From the NCBI GenBank assembly GCA_937998045.1, contig CALKVG010000302.1:1-21744 (forward strand): DNA of 21,744 nt. Direction: 5' to 3'. Both the position numbers and the translations under genes were made by a program. Shown piece after piece: positions 1-7,632 of this stretch. The notes under the pieces were generated by a model. That model did no database searches and was not told the origin of the DNA. It was given only the letters and a program-made list of their open reading frames with translations. The DNA comes from an uncultured Myxococcales bacterium. Lineage in GTDB: Bacteria; Myxococcota_A; Polyangia; Polyangiales; Polyangiaceae. Every line of letters starts with the position of its first letter. Positions within the stretch are counted from its first letter, which is position 1.

Positions 1-801
1 TGGATTCTCCTTTGCCTGGGCGTTCTCCTGGTCCTCGTTCCCGCCGCGCGGCGGGCGGTGCGCGAACGCTTGGGGGGCCTCGCCCTCCTGTCGGCCTTCT
101 TCGTCTTCGTTCAGCGACGCGAGATGACGTTCGTCTTCGACCTCGTCCCCGGAGCCTCGAAGCTTCAGTTTCCGTCGCGGCTGCTCGTCTTCATCGTGCC
201 CATCGTCCTGTCTTGCACCGCGGTCGCCGTCGAGGCAGCCCTGCGCAGCGCGGATCCCGTTGCCCGGGCCGTCGGCCGAGCCTTGCCTTTCGTCGCCGCT
301 GTGGGGCAGTTCAACCTCGCCATCGCCAGACAGCGATCGATCTGGGGGACCCAGATCGATGCTTTAGCCATTCAAGAAGCGATGAACAACCCTACCGACG
401 TAACGACCGGGAAGCTCGCGATGTACGCGACCTGGGACCTTTTCCTCGGCCACACGCACGGCAGGGCCGGGCCGACACCGTTCCTTCAGGCCAGCGACGG
501 ATGCACGATATCGTCCCCCCGGCTCACGAGGGGCGCGGAGGCGCGCGCCGTGCAGGACAACGTCCAGTGTGGTGCCGTCTCCTTCGTGGTGCACGGAGCC
601 CACTGCTCGGTCAAGGTGAACCAGTATCATTCGCCGGTCCTTCGTTTCGAGATGTCTCCGCCGGGCACCATGCACGCCGATACCGATGGAACGACCGTGC
701 TCGACGCTCTGTCCGACGGCACGCGCGTGCGCATCCGCGAGCGCTCGATCCTCGACCTCGCCTCCAAGTGGCTGATGGAGAAAGCGAGGCGCCGCCCGTG
801 A
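1..801 (+). CDS. C-terminal part of a polytopic membrane protein (5' end outside window)
   Basis: The reading frame is open from the first base, so the start lies upstream; 266 codons are visible. The visible part begins inside a hydrophobic segment (WILLCLGVLLVLV), has a second hydrophobic stretch near residues 25-38, then a short aromatic loop with FPSRLLVF near residue 57 leading into a third membrane segment (about 60-80). The last 150 residues or so are soluble. An aromatic/Pro/Arg loop before a late membrane helix is seen in large YfhO-like or 6-pyruvoyl-tetrahydropterin-synthase-related membrane proteins (GT-C-like fold), but half the protein is missing, so this is only a suggestion. 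The stop overlaps the next gene's GTG start (GTGA), so the two are probably co-translated. No function can be assigned. Confidence 0.72.
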   Translation, partial: WILLCLGVLLVLVPAARRAVRERLGGLALLSAFFVFVQRREMTFVFDLVPGASKLQFPSRLLVFIVPIVLSCTAVAVEAALRSADPVARAVGRALPFVAAVGQFNLAIARQRSIWGTQIDALAIQEAMNNPTDVTTGKLAMYATWDLFLGHTHGRAGPTPFLQASDGCTISSPRLTRGAEARAVQDNVQCGAVSFVVHGAHCSVKVNQYHSPVLRFEMSPPGTMHADTDGTTVLDALSDGTRVRIRERSILDLASKWLMEKARRRP

Positions 802-1697
802 TCTGGCGAGACGGGGTCGAGCTTGTGCGAGAGTACTTGACGCTGCGCAACACGCAGGTCGCCGCCGAACGCGCGAGCGACCCGGTCCGGAGCGCGGCGG
901 CAGACGCGCTCTCCGAGGCCTGGCAGAAGCGCGACTCGGCGGAAGCGCTCCTCTCGCGCGGAATGCACGCGGAGGCCATTCGCCTCGGGGGCGAAAGCCT
1001 GGAGCACGTGCGGATCGGCGTGGGGCAGCTCGAGGACGCCGGACTCCCCCTGAGCGCGGGCGCGAAGCAGCGCGTCGCGGACCTCGAGTTTCTCGGCGCG
1101 GAGCTCGCCACGGCGAAGCCGCTTGAGCGGCGCATCTCTCCCGAGCAGGCGACGGCGTTGGCGGCGCTGCTGCGGACGGAGTTCGCGCTCGAGCACCGCC
1201 TCGCTCCCCTGCTCCTCGACCGGCGTGGGCTTCAGCGCCTGCGGCTGCGGCGGTGGCTGCTCTCGGCGCTGGTTGTCGCGGCCCCGTTCGGATTCGCGAC
1301 GTTCTTGCGTCTCTCGTACTTCGGACTGGACACGCGCGCCTCCAGCGCGCTCGACGACGAGTACACGGCGGATCGCGTACTCGACGGCGACCCCGATACG
1401 GAATGGGTGCCGAGCGGCGGCGAAGAGTGGATCGAGATCCGGTTTCGCCCGCGCGTCGTTCACACCGTCCGCGTTCTCAACGGGGACCTCATCCCCGAGC
1501 GCGCGGCCCGCGACGTGCGCTTCGAGTTTTATCTTCACAACGACTTGAAGTCGTCCGGCACCAAGCAATTCGCTGTGGGTTATCCCGCCGAATGGATCTC
1601 GTTCGACGCGGGCGGCGTGCACACGGACCGCATTCGCCTCGTGATCACGACGCACTACGGAAACGGCGGGGCGCTCGCCGAGGTGCAGGTCGACTGA
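798..1697 (+). CDS. Membrane-anchored protein with C-terminal discoidin-like (NADase-type glycan-binding-like) domain
   Basis: The protein has 299 residues. The GTG start at 798 overlaps the upstream stop as GTGA; the frame is open further upstream, but that part lies over the preceding gene. Residues 1-150 are charged and helical and probably cytoplasmic. A single membrane segment lies at about 153-172, starting at RWLLSALVV. Residues about 178-299 form a beta-rich domain with the pattern ASSALDDEY..DRVLDGDPDTEW, then EWIEIRF and VRVLNG. This pattern is known from F5/8-type-C-like and NADase-type glycan-binding domains, which bind sugars or surfaces. The topology suggests the domain is displayed in the periplasm while the N-terminal half stays inside. 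The ligand is unknown. The hydrophobic segment and the domain signature are visible; glycan binding is inferred from the family. Confidence 0.78.
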   Translation: MIWRDGVELVREYLTLRNTQVAAERASDPVRSAAADALSEAWQKRDSAEALLSRGMHAEAIRLGGESLEHVRIGVGQLEDAGLPLSAGAKQRVADLEFLGAELATAKPLERRISPEQATALAALLRTEFALEHRLAPLLLDRRGLQRLRLRRWLLSALVVAAPFGFATFLRLSYFGLDTRASSALDDEYTADRVLDGDPDTEWVPSGGEEWIEIRFRPRVVHTVRVLNGDLIPERAARDVRFEFYLHNDLKSSGTKQFAVGYPAEWISFDAGGVHTDRIRLVITTHYGNGGALAEVQVD

Positions 1698-1701
1698 ATT
1701 C

Positions 1702-1739
1702 CCTGCGACGGCTGGGGCCAGCGCATCCGTTCCCGCAGG
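1702..1739 (+). terminator. Possible branched hairpin after the discoidin-protein gene
   Basis: CCTGCG (1702-1707) pairs with CGCAGG (1734-1739), and an inner hairpin GCTGGGGCCAGC sits at 1711-1722. It starts five bases after the stop at 1697. It is followed by a run of A rather than T, so it is not a classical intrinsic terminator on this strand. It could stabilise the 3' end or mean nothing. Confidence 0.25.
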
Positions 1740-1803
1740 AAAAATCGAAATGCAGAGTTCGCGGGCGCATGGGCGCCGCGCTTGGTAAGAGGCCGCCCAG
1801 CCT

Positions 1804-2493
1804 ATGAACATTCGCACTTTGGGTTGGGTCCTGGGGGCCGCGTGCCTCTCCATCGGCGGCGCGTGCGCCGTGAGCGCATGCAGCAGCAGCGCCACTCCCC
1901 CAGCGGCGGGCGACCCCGTCGACTCCGGAGGAGGGCAGTCGCAGGCGGACACGGGCGCCAGCTCCGGCGTGGACAGCGGCGGCGGCAGCGATCTGGACGC
2001 GGGGGACACGAACGAGTGCGGGTCGACGCCCAGGCTCCATCCGGGGGATGGCGGCTCGCTCTATTGCCCGTTCGGCCCGGACGGCAGCGCGATCGACTGC
2101 CCGACGGCCTCGACGATCTGTTGCATCGGCGGCGAGATCTCGCGCGGCAATTACGCCGTATCGCAGTGCGGGAGCGCGGGCCAGACCTGCCCGAACCCGC
2201 TCCCCGATGCCGGAATGTACCCGGCGCGTCCGGTCGAATGCCAGGAGGCGGCCGACTGCCATGGCGGCGAGGGCGGCGCCGAGGTCTGCTGCGCGACGGG
2301 AGGGACTCCCGCCGCGGACATGTCCTGCGGCTACTACAAGGAGTCGCCGGGCTTCACCGCGACCACTTGCGTCTCCGCCGCGACCTGTCCGGCGGGCCAG
2401 TTCCAGATGTGCTCGGGCAACAACGAGTGCGGCACCGGCCACACCTGCGTTCCGTTCAAAGCCCTCGGGATTCAGCTCGGCTTTTGCCAATAG
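1804..2493 (+). CDS. Cysteine-rich lipoprotein of unknown function
   Basis: The protein has 229 residues. A type II signal peptide ends at VSAC, making Cys26 the likely lipidated residue. A low-complexity linker rich in Gly, Ser, Asp and Ala follows (about 27-68), then a compact region with 18 cysteines including two CC pairs (ICC and VCC). The even number suggests many disulfides, so the domain probably folds outside the cytoplasm. Acidic Gly/Ser linkers after a lipobox are common in Polyangiales surface lipoproteins. An AAGAGG-like ribosome site lies about 11 bases before the ATG. I recognise no catalytic motif. It could be a binding or structural surface protein. It follows the discoidin protein by 106 bp on the same strand and ends opposite the convergent hydrolase gene. 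Confidence 0.8.
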   Translation: MNIRTLGWVLGAACLSIGGACAVSACSSSATPPAAGDPVDSGGGQSQADTGASSGVDSGGGSDLDAGDTNECGSTPRLHPGDGGSLYCPFGPDGSAIDCPTASTICCIGGEISRGNYAVSQCGSAGQTCPNPLPDAGMYPARPVECQEAADCHGGEGGAEVCCATGGTPAADMSCGYYKESPGFTATTCVSAATCPAGQFQMCSGNNECGTGHTCVPFKALGIQLGFCQ

Positions 2494-2501
2494 GGCAGCG
2501 A

Positions 2502-2527
2502 GCGTGATTCCCGTTCGAGAATCACGC
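2502..2527. terminator. Perfect 9-bp hairpin between convergent genes
   Basis: GCGTGATTC (2502-2510) and GAATCACGC (2519-2527) form a perfect stem with an 8-nt loop. It lies 8 bases after the lipoprotein stop and about 33 bases beyond the stop of the convergent hydrolase gene. There is no clear T-run on either side. The placement suits a bidirectional terminator; termination itself is inferred. Confidence 0.5.
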
Positions 2528-2559
2528 CTCCCCTACGCTCCCTGATTTCGACCGCCCCC

Positions 2560-3405
2560 TCAAGCGTGGCTCGCGATCCAGTCGGCGATCCGCAGCGCGA
2601 TGGCGCGCCATTCGGGTTCGTTGAGCACCTCATGGAAGAGCGCGGGGCGTTCGTCCCACGTCTTGTCGCGGCTTCCGACCGCCTCGAAGAAAGCACGCGC
2701 CCGGGAGAGCTTGGCGACGCGATCCTGCCCTCCCATGACGAGGTAGAGAGGCATCGTCAGCGCCGGCGCCCGGGCGATGACGCGCTCCTGCGCCGTCGTC
2801 GACTCGGTGAACCATCGGGACGTGGCGCGCTTGAAGACCAGCGGATCTTCGTCGTACGCGCGCGCACGCTCCTGGTCGTGCGTCATATCGATACCGCGTA
2901 GTCCGGTGGGAAGGGAGAGCGCGGGGACGAATCGCGACGCGACTTTCCCTGCGATGACCTTGATCGCGGGCACGTCGAGCGCAAGGCCAAAGTACGGCGC
3001 GCTGAGGACGAGGCCGCGCCAGGGCGCCGGGTGCTCGATGGCGGCCGTCGCCGCGACGAGCCCTCCGAAGCTGTGGCCGACCAGGAAGGCCGGGGCGCCG
3101 CCGCCCTTCTGCTGCGCGAGACGCGAAAGCTCCGCGGCGTCAGCCAGGTACTCGTCGAAAGCCTCGCAGTGCCCCCGCTTCCCCTCGGACCGACCGTGAC
3201 CCCGCAGGTCGATGGCCACCGTCGCGATGCCCCGCTCCGCCCAGACGTCGGCGACGTGCTCGTAACGTTTCCCGTGATCGGCGTAACCGTGCAGGAGGGC
3301 GACCATCGCCCGGGGCGCGCCGTCGGGAGCGACGGCGTAGTAATGCAGCGTAGGCCCCTGGGTCGCCGTGCGCGTCAGCTGCCCTTCTTCGTGACGAGCG
3401 GCCAT
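2560..3405 (-). CDS. Alpha/beta hydrolase, monoacylglycerol-lipase / S33-like (Hydrolase_4 type)
   Basis: The protein has 281 residues, normal for this family, and no signal peptide, so it is probably cytoplasmic. Visible motifs are the oxyanion-hole loop HGYADHGKRY (residues 39-48), DLRGHGRSEG (66-75), the nucleophile elbow GHSFGG with Ser112, the acid in GGQDRVA (Asp228) and the catalytic His258 in LFHEVLNE. The HGxxxHxxRY loop and HGRSxGxRG segment are typical of monoacylglycerol lipases and lysophospholipases, so a lipid ester or similar acyl ester is the likely substrate; the exact one cannot be read. The gene begins three bases after the sigma-factor stop, with a strong ribosome site inside the sigma gene's 3' end, so it is co-transcribed and translationally coupled with it. 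Confidence 0.9.
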   Translation of the reverse strand: MAARHEEGQLTRTATQGPTLHYYAVAPDGAPRAMVALLHGYADHGKRYEHVADVWAERGIATVAIDLRGHGRSEGKRGHCEAFDEYLADAAELSRLAQQKGGGAPAFLVGHSFGGLVAATAAIEHPAPWRGLVLSAPYFGLALDVPAIKVIAGKVASRFVPALSLPTGLRGIDMTHDQERARAYDEDPLVFKRATSRWFTESTTAQERVIARAPALTMPLYLVMGGQDRVAKLSRARAFFEAVGSRDKTWDERPALFHEVLNEPEWRAIALRIADWIASHA

Positions 3406-3408
3406 GGT

Positions 3409-3990
3409 TCAGTGGTCCTCCTCTCTGGACTCGAGCGCGGCGCGAAGCGCAGCCAGCGCGCGTGCAGCGCGCGATTTGATGGTTCCGAGCGGGACCCCTT
3501 CCCGCTCGGCGATCTCGGGGTAGCTCAAGCCTTCGAAGAACGCGACCTCGAGGGTCACACGCTGCACGTCGGGCAGGGTGGCGAGAGCGCGCCGGAGGCG
3601 CTCGCGCCGGACCGCGTCGAGGGCGGCCAGCTCGGGATCGGCCGAGATGGCGACTGAAGAGACCGTGGGGTCTCGAGCGAAGACTTCGCGGGCGATGGCG
3701 CCCCGGCGGTCCCGGCGGCGAGCCCGGTCGATGCTCAGGTTGCGGACGAGCGTGACGAGCCACGCCGCGACGCTGCCGCGCTTGGCCTCGTACTGGTGCG
3801 CCCGATCCCCGACGACGACGAACGCGTCGTGGACGACGTCCTCGGCCTCGGCGCGCTCGCGCAGGATGCGCATGGCAATGCCGAGCATCGTCGGTGCGTA
3901 GACGTCGTAAAGCGCCGCGACGGCCGAGAGGTCTCCCTCGCCGATGCGACGCAAGAGCTTCGCGTCGATGGGGGCGCGGTCGAGCTCCAT
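3409..3990 (-). CDS. ECF-type RNA polymerase sigma factor
   Basis: The protein has 193 residues, the usual ECF size. Region 2 spans about 22-92, with AEDVVHDAFV (49-58) and the promoter-melting end WLVTLVRNLSIDRARRR (77-93). A variable linker follows, then region 4 at about 130-183 with a helix-turn-helix GLSYPEIAEREGVPLGTIKS (154-173). The core resembles SigK-like ECF factors, but the subgroup cannot be fixed by eye. Such sigma factors redirect RNA polymerase to stress or envelope promoters and are usually held by a membrane anti-sigma factor encoded next door. None is visible here; the following gene is a hydrolase. The ATG is supported by AAAGGAG ten bases upstream. A divergent peptidase gene begins 56 bases away across an inverted repeat. 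Confidence 0.93.
   Translation of the reverse strand: MELDRAPIDAKLLRRIGEGDLSAVAALYDVYAPTMLGIAMRILRERAEAEDVVHDAFVVVGDRAHQYEAKRGSVAAWLVTLVRNLSIDRARRRDRRGAIAREVFARDPTVSSVAISADPELAALDAVRRERLRRALATLPDVQRVTLEVAFFEGLSYPEIAEREGVPLGTIKSRAARALAALRAALESREEDH
3417..3424 (-). promoter_or_regulatory. Ribosome binding site of the hydrolase gene
   Basis: AGAGGAGG on the minus strand lies inside the last codons of the sigma gene, 11 bases before the hydrolase ATG. It supports the start at 3405 and implies translational coupling. Confidence 0.6.
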
Positions 3991-4000
3991 GGTCCCGAGG

Positions 4001-4007
4001 CTCCTTT
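4001..4007 (-). promoter_or_regulatory. Ribosome binding site of the sigma-factor gene
   Basis: AAAGGAG on the minus strand lies 10 bases before the ATG at 3990. Its upstream end overlaps the left arm of the inverted repeat at 4006-4013. Confidence 0.6.
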
Positions 4008-4046
4008 ACGGAGCGCAGGCCGTCAAGGACACGCTACACTCCGTAA
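4006..4046. promoter_or_regulatory. Inverted repeat in the sigma factor/peptidase divergent region
   Basis: TTACGGAG (4006-4013) and CTCCGTAA (4039-4046) are perfect inverted copies separated by 25 bases. The arm centres lie 33 bp apart, about three helical turns, so both arms would face the same side of the DNA. The repeat fills most of the 56-bp gap between the divergent sigma and peptidase genes. It could be a looping operator or two promoter elements; no canonical ECF GGAAC box is visible. An 8-bp match in GC-rich DNA could also be chance. Confidence 0.35.
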
Positions 4047-4652
4047 GTGAGCCTTCGGGCAAAGGTCGCCGCCATGATTCTCTCGTCCGCGTCGACGGCG
4101 ACGCTGGCGGCGCAACCGGCGCTGCCCGAGGCGCGCATCACGCACGGATCGGGCCTGGCGACGAAGAAAGGACCACCGATCGAGGCCTCGACGGATCCTC
4201 CGCTCCTCGCGACCCTCGACCAGATCCATACCGAAGACCGCGTGGCGCTCGACGCCGAGTCGCCGACAACGCAGGCGTTCTCCGCGCTTTTGGCCGACCG
4301 GTCAACCGGGGAGAAGCACGCGCTCGACGAGCGCCTGCTGGGGCTTCTCCGTCAGCTGGCCGAGCGCCACCCCGGCGCTCGCATCGAGCTCGTCAGCGGT
4401 TACCGCAGCGCCAAATTGAACGAAATGCTGCGTAAGAAGGGACACCACGTCTCCTCCCATAGCCAGCATTCGCTGGGCAACGCGTGCGACTTTCGCATCG
4501 TGCCCGATGGCGCCGACCGGGCGCTCGACCCGCGCGCCGTGGAGCTCGAAATCCGGAGTCTCGGCTGGAGCGGCGGCGTCGGAGTCTATCCGACGCAGCT
4601 CGACTGGTTCGTGCACGCCGACGTCGGACCAAACCGCCGCTGGGAGAACTGA
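4047..4652 (+). CDS. Exported M15-family (YcbK/DUF882-like) murein peptidase
   Basis: The protein has 201 residues. An N-terminal hydrophobic stretch follows Arg4 and Lys6 and fits a signal peptide ending near LAA/QPA (residues 20-23). The catalytic domain covers about 95-201: SGYRS (117-121), SSHSQHSLGNACDF with likely zinc ligands His141 and Asp148, and GGVGVYP...DWFVHADVGPNRRW with the third ligand His190. This is the signature of LAS-type metallopeptidases such as YcbK/MepK, which cut cross-links between peptidoglycan stems in the periplasm. The GTG at 4047 gives a proper charged signal-peptide start; an ATG at 4074 has AAAGG at good spacing but would lose the basic residues, so the start is uncertain. 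Being divergent from the ECF factor hints at envelope-stress control. Confidence 0.87.
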   Translation: MSLRAKVAAMILSSASTATLAAQPALPEARITHGSGLATKKGPPIEASTDPPLLATLDQIHTEDRVALDAESPTTQAFSALLADRSTGEKHALDERLLGLLRQLAERHPGARIELVSGYRSAKLNEMLRKKGHHVSSHSQHSLGNACDFRIVPDGADRALDPRAVELEIRSLGWSGGVGVYPTQLDWFVHADVGPNRRWEN

Positions 4653-4678
4653 CGGCCTCGTTGGGGGCTGACGCCGAA

Positions 4679-4699
4679 CGACTTCGCTGCGCGAAGTCG
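4679..4699. terminator. Strong hairpin after the peptidase gene
   Basis: CGACTTCGC (4679-4687), TGC loop, GCGAAGTCG (4691-4699) is a perfect 9-bp stem, 26 bases after the peptidase stop and before the convergent transporter gene ends at 4824. It has no T-run. It probably acts as a terminator or 3' stabiliser. I see nothing else in 4700-4823. Confidence 0.5.
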
Positions 4700-4823
4700 A
4701 CGAGCGCGAGCGCGAGGCCACGGTGGAGCGCGTTTGCCTGTGCGCGGCGAAGCGGAAGGTGCAAGAGCCGAGCGCGCGGGCTTACTTCTCTCGATGACCA
4801 GCGACTTTGCGCCCCTGCGGAGC

Positions 4824-6227
4824 TCACGCGGACGGCGTGTGCGCGGACGGCGCGGGGCCTGGCGAATCGACCGTGGCGGCCGCTCCAGCCGTCGCCGCGG
4901 ACGGGGCTGCGCTCGGCGCGACCGTGGGAGCTTCTCGGCGTGCGTACGCTCGCCCGAGGAGGAGCGCGAACCCGACCCATGCGATCGACAGGACGATGTT
5001 CGCCTGCAGAAAGCCGCGCGCGGAGAGGCTGACCGTCGAACCGACCCACACCAGCGCCGCCGAGAGGACATCCCCTGCGCGGACGACGAACGTGTCGATC
5101 ACCTGCTTGGCCTTGTACTTCGCCTCGCGCGTGGTCGACAGCCACAGCGCCTGTCGGGTGGTGTTGGACAAGGAATAATCGAGGCTGCTCTCCACGACTC
5201 TCGCGACGGAGACGACACCAAGGAATGGGGCGACGAAGGCGGCGCCGTACCCCGCGAACGAAGCGATCGGCATGATCACGAGCGCGACGCGCAGCCCGAG
5301 GTACTTGATCACGCGGGAAACGGCGAAGAGCTGGAACGCCACGCCGAGCGCGTTCACCCACTCGAAGTAGCGCGCCTTGAACTGGGCCACGTACGCGTGC
5401 GCGCCGACGCCGTGCGCGTGCGCGGCCGCGAGGAGCTGGCGATCGAGGACGTAGTCGCCCGTCTTGGTGACCCAGTTGAGCACGAAGATCATCGCCGCGA
5501 AGAGCAACAGGTACCGGTCGCCCAGGACGAGCGCGAACCCATTTTCCCCGCCGATCGGCGCCTCCTTTTCGACCTCGCCCCGCCTCGCCTTAGCGCCCCC
5601 CGATTCGCGAAGGTTGACCGCGTAGGTGAGACCCAGGCAGAGGACGAGAATGCCGGCGGCGACCAGCATGAGGCGAAACGGCCCGAGGAAGAGGAGGGTG
5701 TCGGCGATCGTGGCGCCGGCGACGGCGCCGACCGAGCTACCGATGCCGATGACCGGAAAGAGCCGCTTCCCCTGCTCCTCCGAGTAGACGTCTGCGGCGA
5801 AACTCCAGAACTGCGCCACCGTCGTCAAGTTGAAGATGCCGACCCAGAGGAAGAACGGCACGCCGAGCGATGCGCCCCTCTCGCCGAGCGCCCAGAAGAC
5901 GACGAGGTTGGCCGCAAAAAAGAGCGTCACCCACGTGATGAGCGCCATGCGACCGACGCGCGTCGCAAGCCACCCGTAGCCGGAGGCCACGAACACGAGG
6001 AGGATCGACTGGCCGACGGAGGCGTAGCTCTTCACCTCCGCGCCACCGCCCAGCAAGATGAGCGGCTCGCGCGCCACCTTCAGCAAGTAGTACGCGGTGA
6101 GGATCAAGAAAACGTTGACCGTGAGCAGGATCGCCGTGGGCGCTTCGCCCTCGCGAACCTCGGCGAAGAGGCCGAGCGCGAATTCGAGGGGGTGCTTCAG
6201 CGCGCGCGGACGGGACGTGGTGCTCAC
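4824..6227 (-). CDS. NTP/NDP exchange transporter-like protein (ATP:ADP antiporter, Npt1/Tlc family)
   Basis: The protein has 467 residues and about 12 hydrophobic segments. The first membrane helix carries AYYLLKVAREPLILLGGGAE (45-64), the position where nucleotide transporters have a key Lys followed by a charged loop. FWSFAADVYSEEQGKRLFPV (140-159) and a late segment containing YSLSNTTRQALWL and KYKAKQVIDTF are typical of bacterial NTT-family proteins. Known members swap ATP for ADP or carry other nucleotides across the inner membrane in intracellular parasites and plastids; relatives in free-living bacteria are poorly characterised, so the substrate is open. The C-terminal tail (about 430-467) is Ala/Pro-rich low complexity. 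The GTG start has no good ribosome site. It is divergent from the barrel gene at 6304, and a paralogue lies at 9833. Confidence 0.85.
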   Translation of the reverse strand: MSTTSRPRALKHPLEFALGLFAEVREGEAPTAILLTVNVFLILTAYYLLKVAREPLILLGGGAEVKSYASVGQSILLVFVASGYGWLATRVGRMALITWVTLFFAANLVVFWALGERGASLGVPFFLWVGIFNLTTVAQFWSFAADVYSEEQGKRLFPVIGIGSSVGAVAGATIADTLLFLGPFRLMLVAAGILVLCLGLTYAVNLRESGGAKARRGEVEKEAPIGGENGFALVLGDRYLLLFAAMIFVLNWVTKTGDYVLDRQLLAAAHAHGVGAHAYVAQFKARYFEWVNALGVAFQLFAVSRVIKYLGLRVALVIMPIASFAGYGAAFVAPFLGVVSVARVVESSLDYSLSNTTRQALWLSTTREAKYKAKQVIDTFVVRAGDVLSAALVWVGSTVSLSARGFLQANIVLSIAWVGFALLLGRAYARREAPTVAPSAAPSAATAGAAATVDSPGPAPSAHTPSA

Positions 6228-6303
6228 GAGGTCGGGGGAAGGTACGTTGTGTGCTGCTTCGATTCAATCCGCGGGCTCAAGGTTGCTATCCTCCCGGCCC
6301 GCC

Positions 6304-7632
6304 ATGAAACGGGGACCCGCCGCACTCGTCGTATTCGCCTGGCTCCTCGCCGCGAGCGCTGCCCGCGCCGACGACGAAAAGCGCACGACTCCCGACTACG
6401 ACGGACGCCCGTCGCCGCCCCCGAGCCCGGGCGAGGTCGCGCTGTGGGTGCCGCGCGTCGTCCTCTTCCCGGTCTACGTGGTGACCGAGTACCTCATCCG
6501 GCGCCCCCTCGGAGCCGTCATGACCGCTGCAGAGCGGGGCAACTGGGCGACGACGCTCGTCGACTTCTTCACGTTCGGCCCCGACCACAAGGCCGGCTTG
6601 ATTCCCACCGCGTTCTTCGACTTCGGCTTCCAGCCGAGCGTCGGTGCGTATTTCTTCTGGAACGACGCGTTCGTTCGCGGCCACGATCTGCGATTGCACG
6701 CCTCGTATTTCGGGTCCGACTGGCTCGCGGTTTCGGCGAGCGATCGCTGGCACGTGGGCGCAAAAAGTAGAGTCTCCCTCGACGCGCGCTGGGTGCGGAG
6801 GCCCGATTACGTCTACTACGGCGAGGGAGCTCGAACCGTCCAGCAGAGCGAGTCGCGCTTTCTCATGGACACACTCGACGTGGGGCCCAGCGCGGATCTC
6901 GCGCTGGGAGGCGGGCTCTCCTACCGAGCCCAGGTCGGCGCGCGGAGCGTCTACTTCCGCGACAGCCAATACGGCAAGGACCCCTCGGTGTCCGACGAGG
7001 CGCGGGCCGGTGTCTTCGCGACGCCAGCCGGCTACGGCTCGGGCTACACGGATGTCTACGAGCGGCTCACTCTCGCTTTCGATTCGCGCCCGGCGTTGCC
7101 TTCGTCCCAGAGCGGCGTCCGTGCCGTCGCCCACGCCGAACATGGCAACGACGTGAGCCAGGCGCGCGGACCATCCTGGATCAAATACGGGGCCTCCCTC
7201 GGCGGAGCGGTGGATCTCTGGCGCGACCGCGTCCTCAGCCTCTCCGTCGCGGGCGAACTCGCCGACCCGATCGGGGGCGGCGCCATCCCGTTCACCGAAG
7301 AGGCGGTGTGGGGCGGCGTCGAACCTCTGAGCGGCTTCTTGCCCGGTCGCCTCCACGGGCGGAGCGCCGCGGCGGCGACGCTCGTGTACACCTGGCCCAT
7401 CTGGGTCTGGCTCGAGGGGCGCATGAGCGTCGCCGTGGGAAACGCCTTCGACGTCGGTTTCCGCGACTTCGATCCCAAGCTTCTCCGTCTGTCGTCCGGG
7501 ATCGGCATCCAGTCGACCGGTAGCGCCGATCACCGCCTGGAAATCATCCTGGGCCTAGGTACGGAGACCTTCGATCAACGTGCGAAGGTCGATTCGTTTC
7601 GTCTCGCCATCGGAGGCACCAATGGGTTCTGA
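6304..7632 (+). CDS. Omp85/BamA-like outer-membrane beta-barrel protein without visible POTRA domains
   Basis: The protein has 442 residues. A signal peptide covers about residues 1-22 (basic MKR, hydrophobic core, ARA/DD cleavage). A conserved-looking region follows at about 35-75 (LWVPRVVLFPVYVVTEYLIR, then RPLG and an AAERGNW turn), then a series of amphipathic strands to a C-terminal Phe (GGTNGF), the usual end of an outer-membrane barrel. The layout resembles D15/surface-antigen barrel proteins of Myxococcota, but at this length there is no room for the POTRA repeats of true BamA. The ATG is set by the signal peptide; the open frame upstream of it overlaps the divergent transporter gene. 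Its stop lies inside the next gene (11-bp overlap), so barrel and lipoprotein are probably made together and may form one assembly. Cargo or ligand is unknown. Confidence 0.78.
   Translation: MKRGPAALVVFAWLLAASAARADDEKRTTPDYDGRPSPPPSPGEVALWVPRVVLFPVYVVTEYLIRRPLGAVMTAAERGNWATTLVDFFTFGPDHKAGLIPTAFFDFGFQPSVGAYFFWNDAFVRGHDLRLHASYFGSDWLAVSASDRWHVGAKSRVSLDARWVRRPDYVYYGEGARTVQQSESRFLMDTLDVGPSADLALGGGLSYRAQVGARSVYFRDSQYGKDPSVSDEARAGVFATPAGYGSGYTDVYERLTLAFDSRPALPSSQSGVRAVAHAEHGNDVSQARGPSWIKYGASLGGAVDLWRDRVLSLSVAGELADPIGGGAIPFTEEAVWGGVEPLSGFLPGRLHGRSAAAATLVYTWPIWVWLEGRMSVAVGNAFDVGFRDFDPKLLRLSSGIGIQSTGSADHRLEIILGLGTETFDQRAKVDSFRLAIGGTNGF

Noticed and set aside
627..2009. Open minus-strand frame of 460 codons
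   Set aside because: It runs antisense to three coherent plus-strand genes and its composition is that of a shadow frame.
6263..6292. TATCCT with a weak TTCAAT before the barrel gene, as a promoter
   Set aside because: The -35 match is only 3 of 6 and the start would leave a leader of about five bases; too weak to list.
4734..6770. Open plus-strand frame of 678 codons
   Set aside because: It is opposite the NTT-like transporter and made of Arg/Glu-rich low complexity; it ends inside the real barrel gene in another frame.
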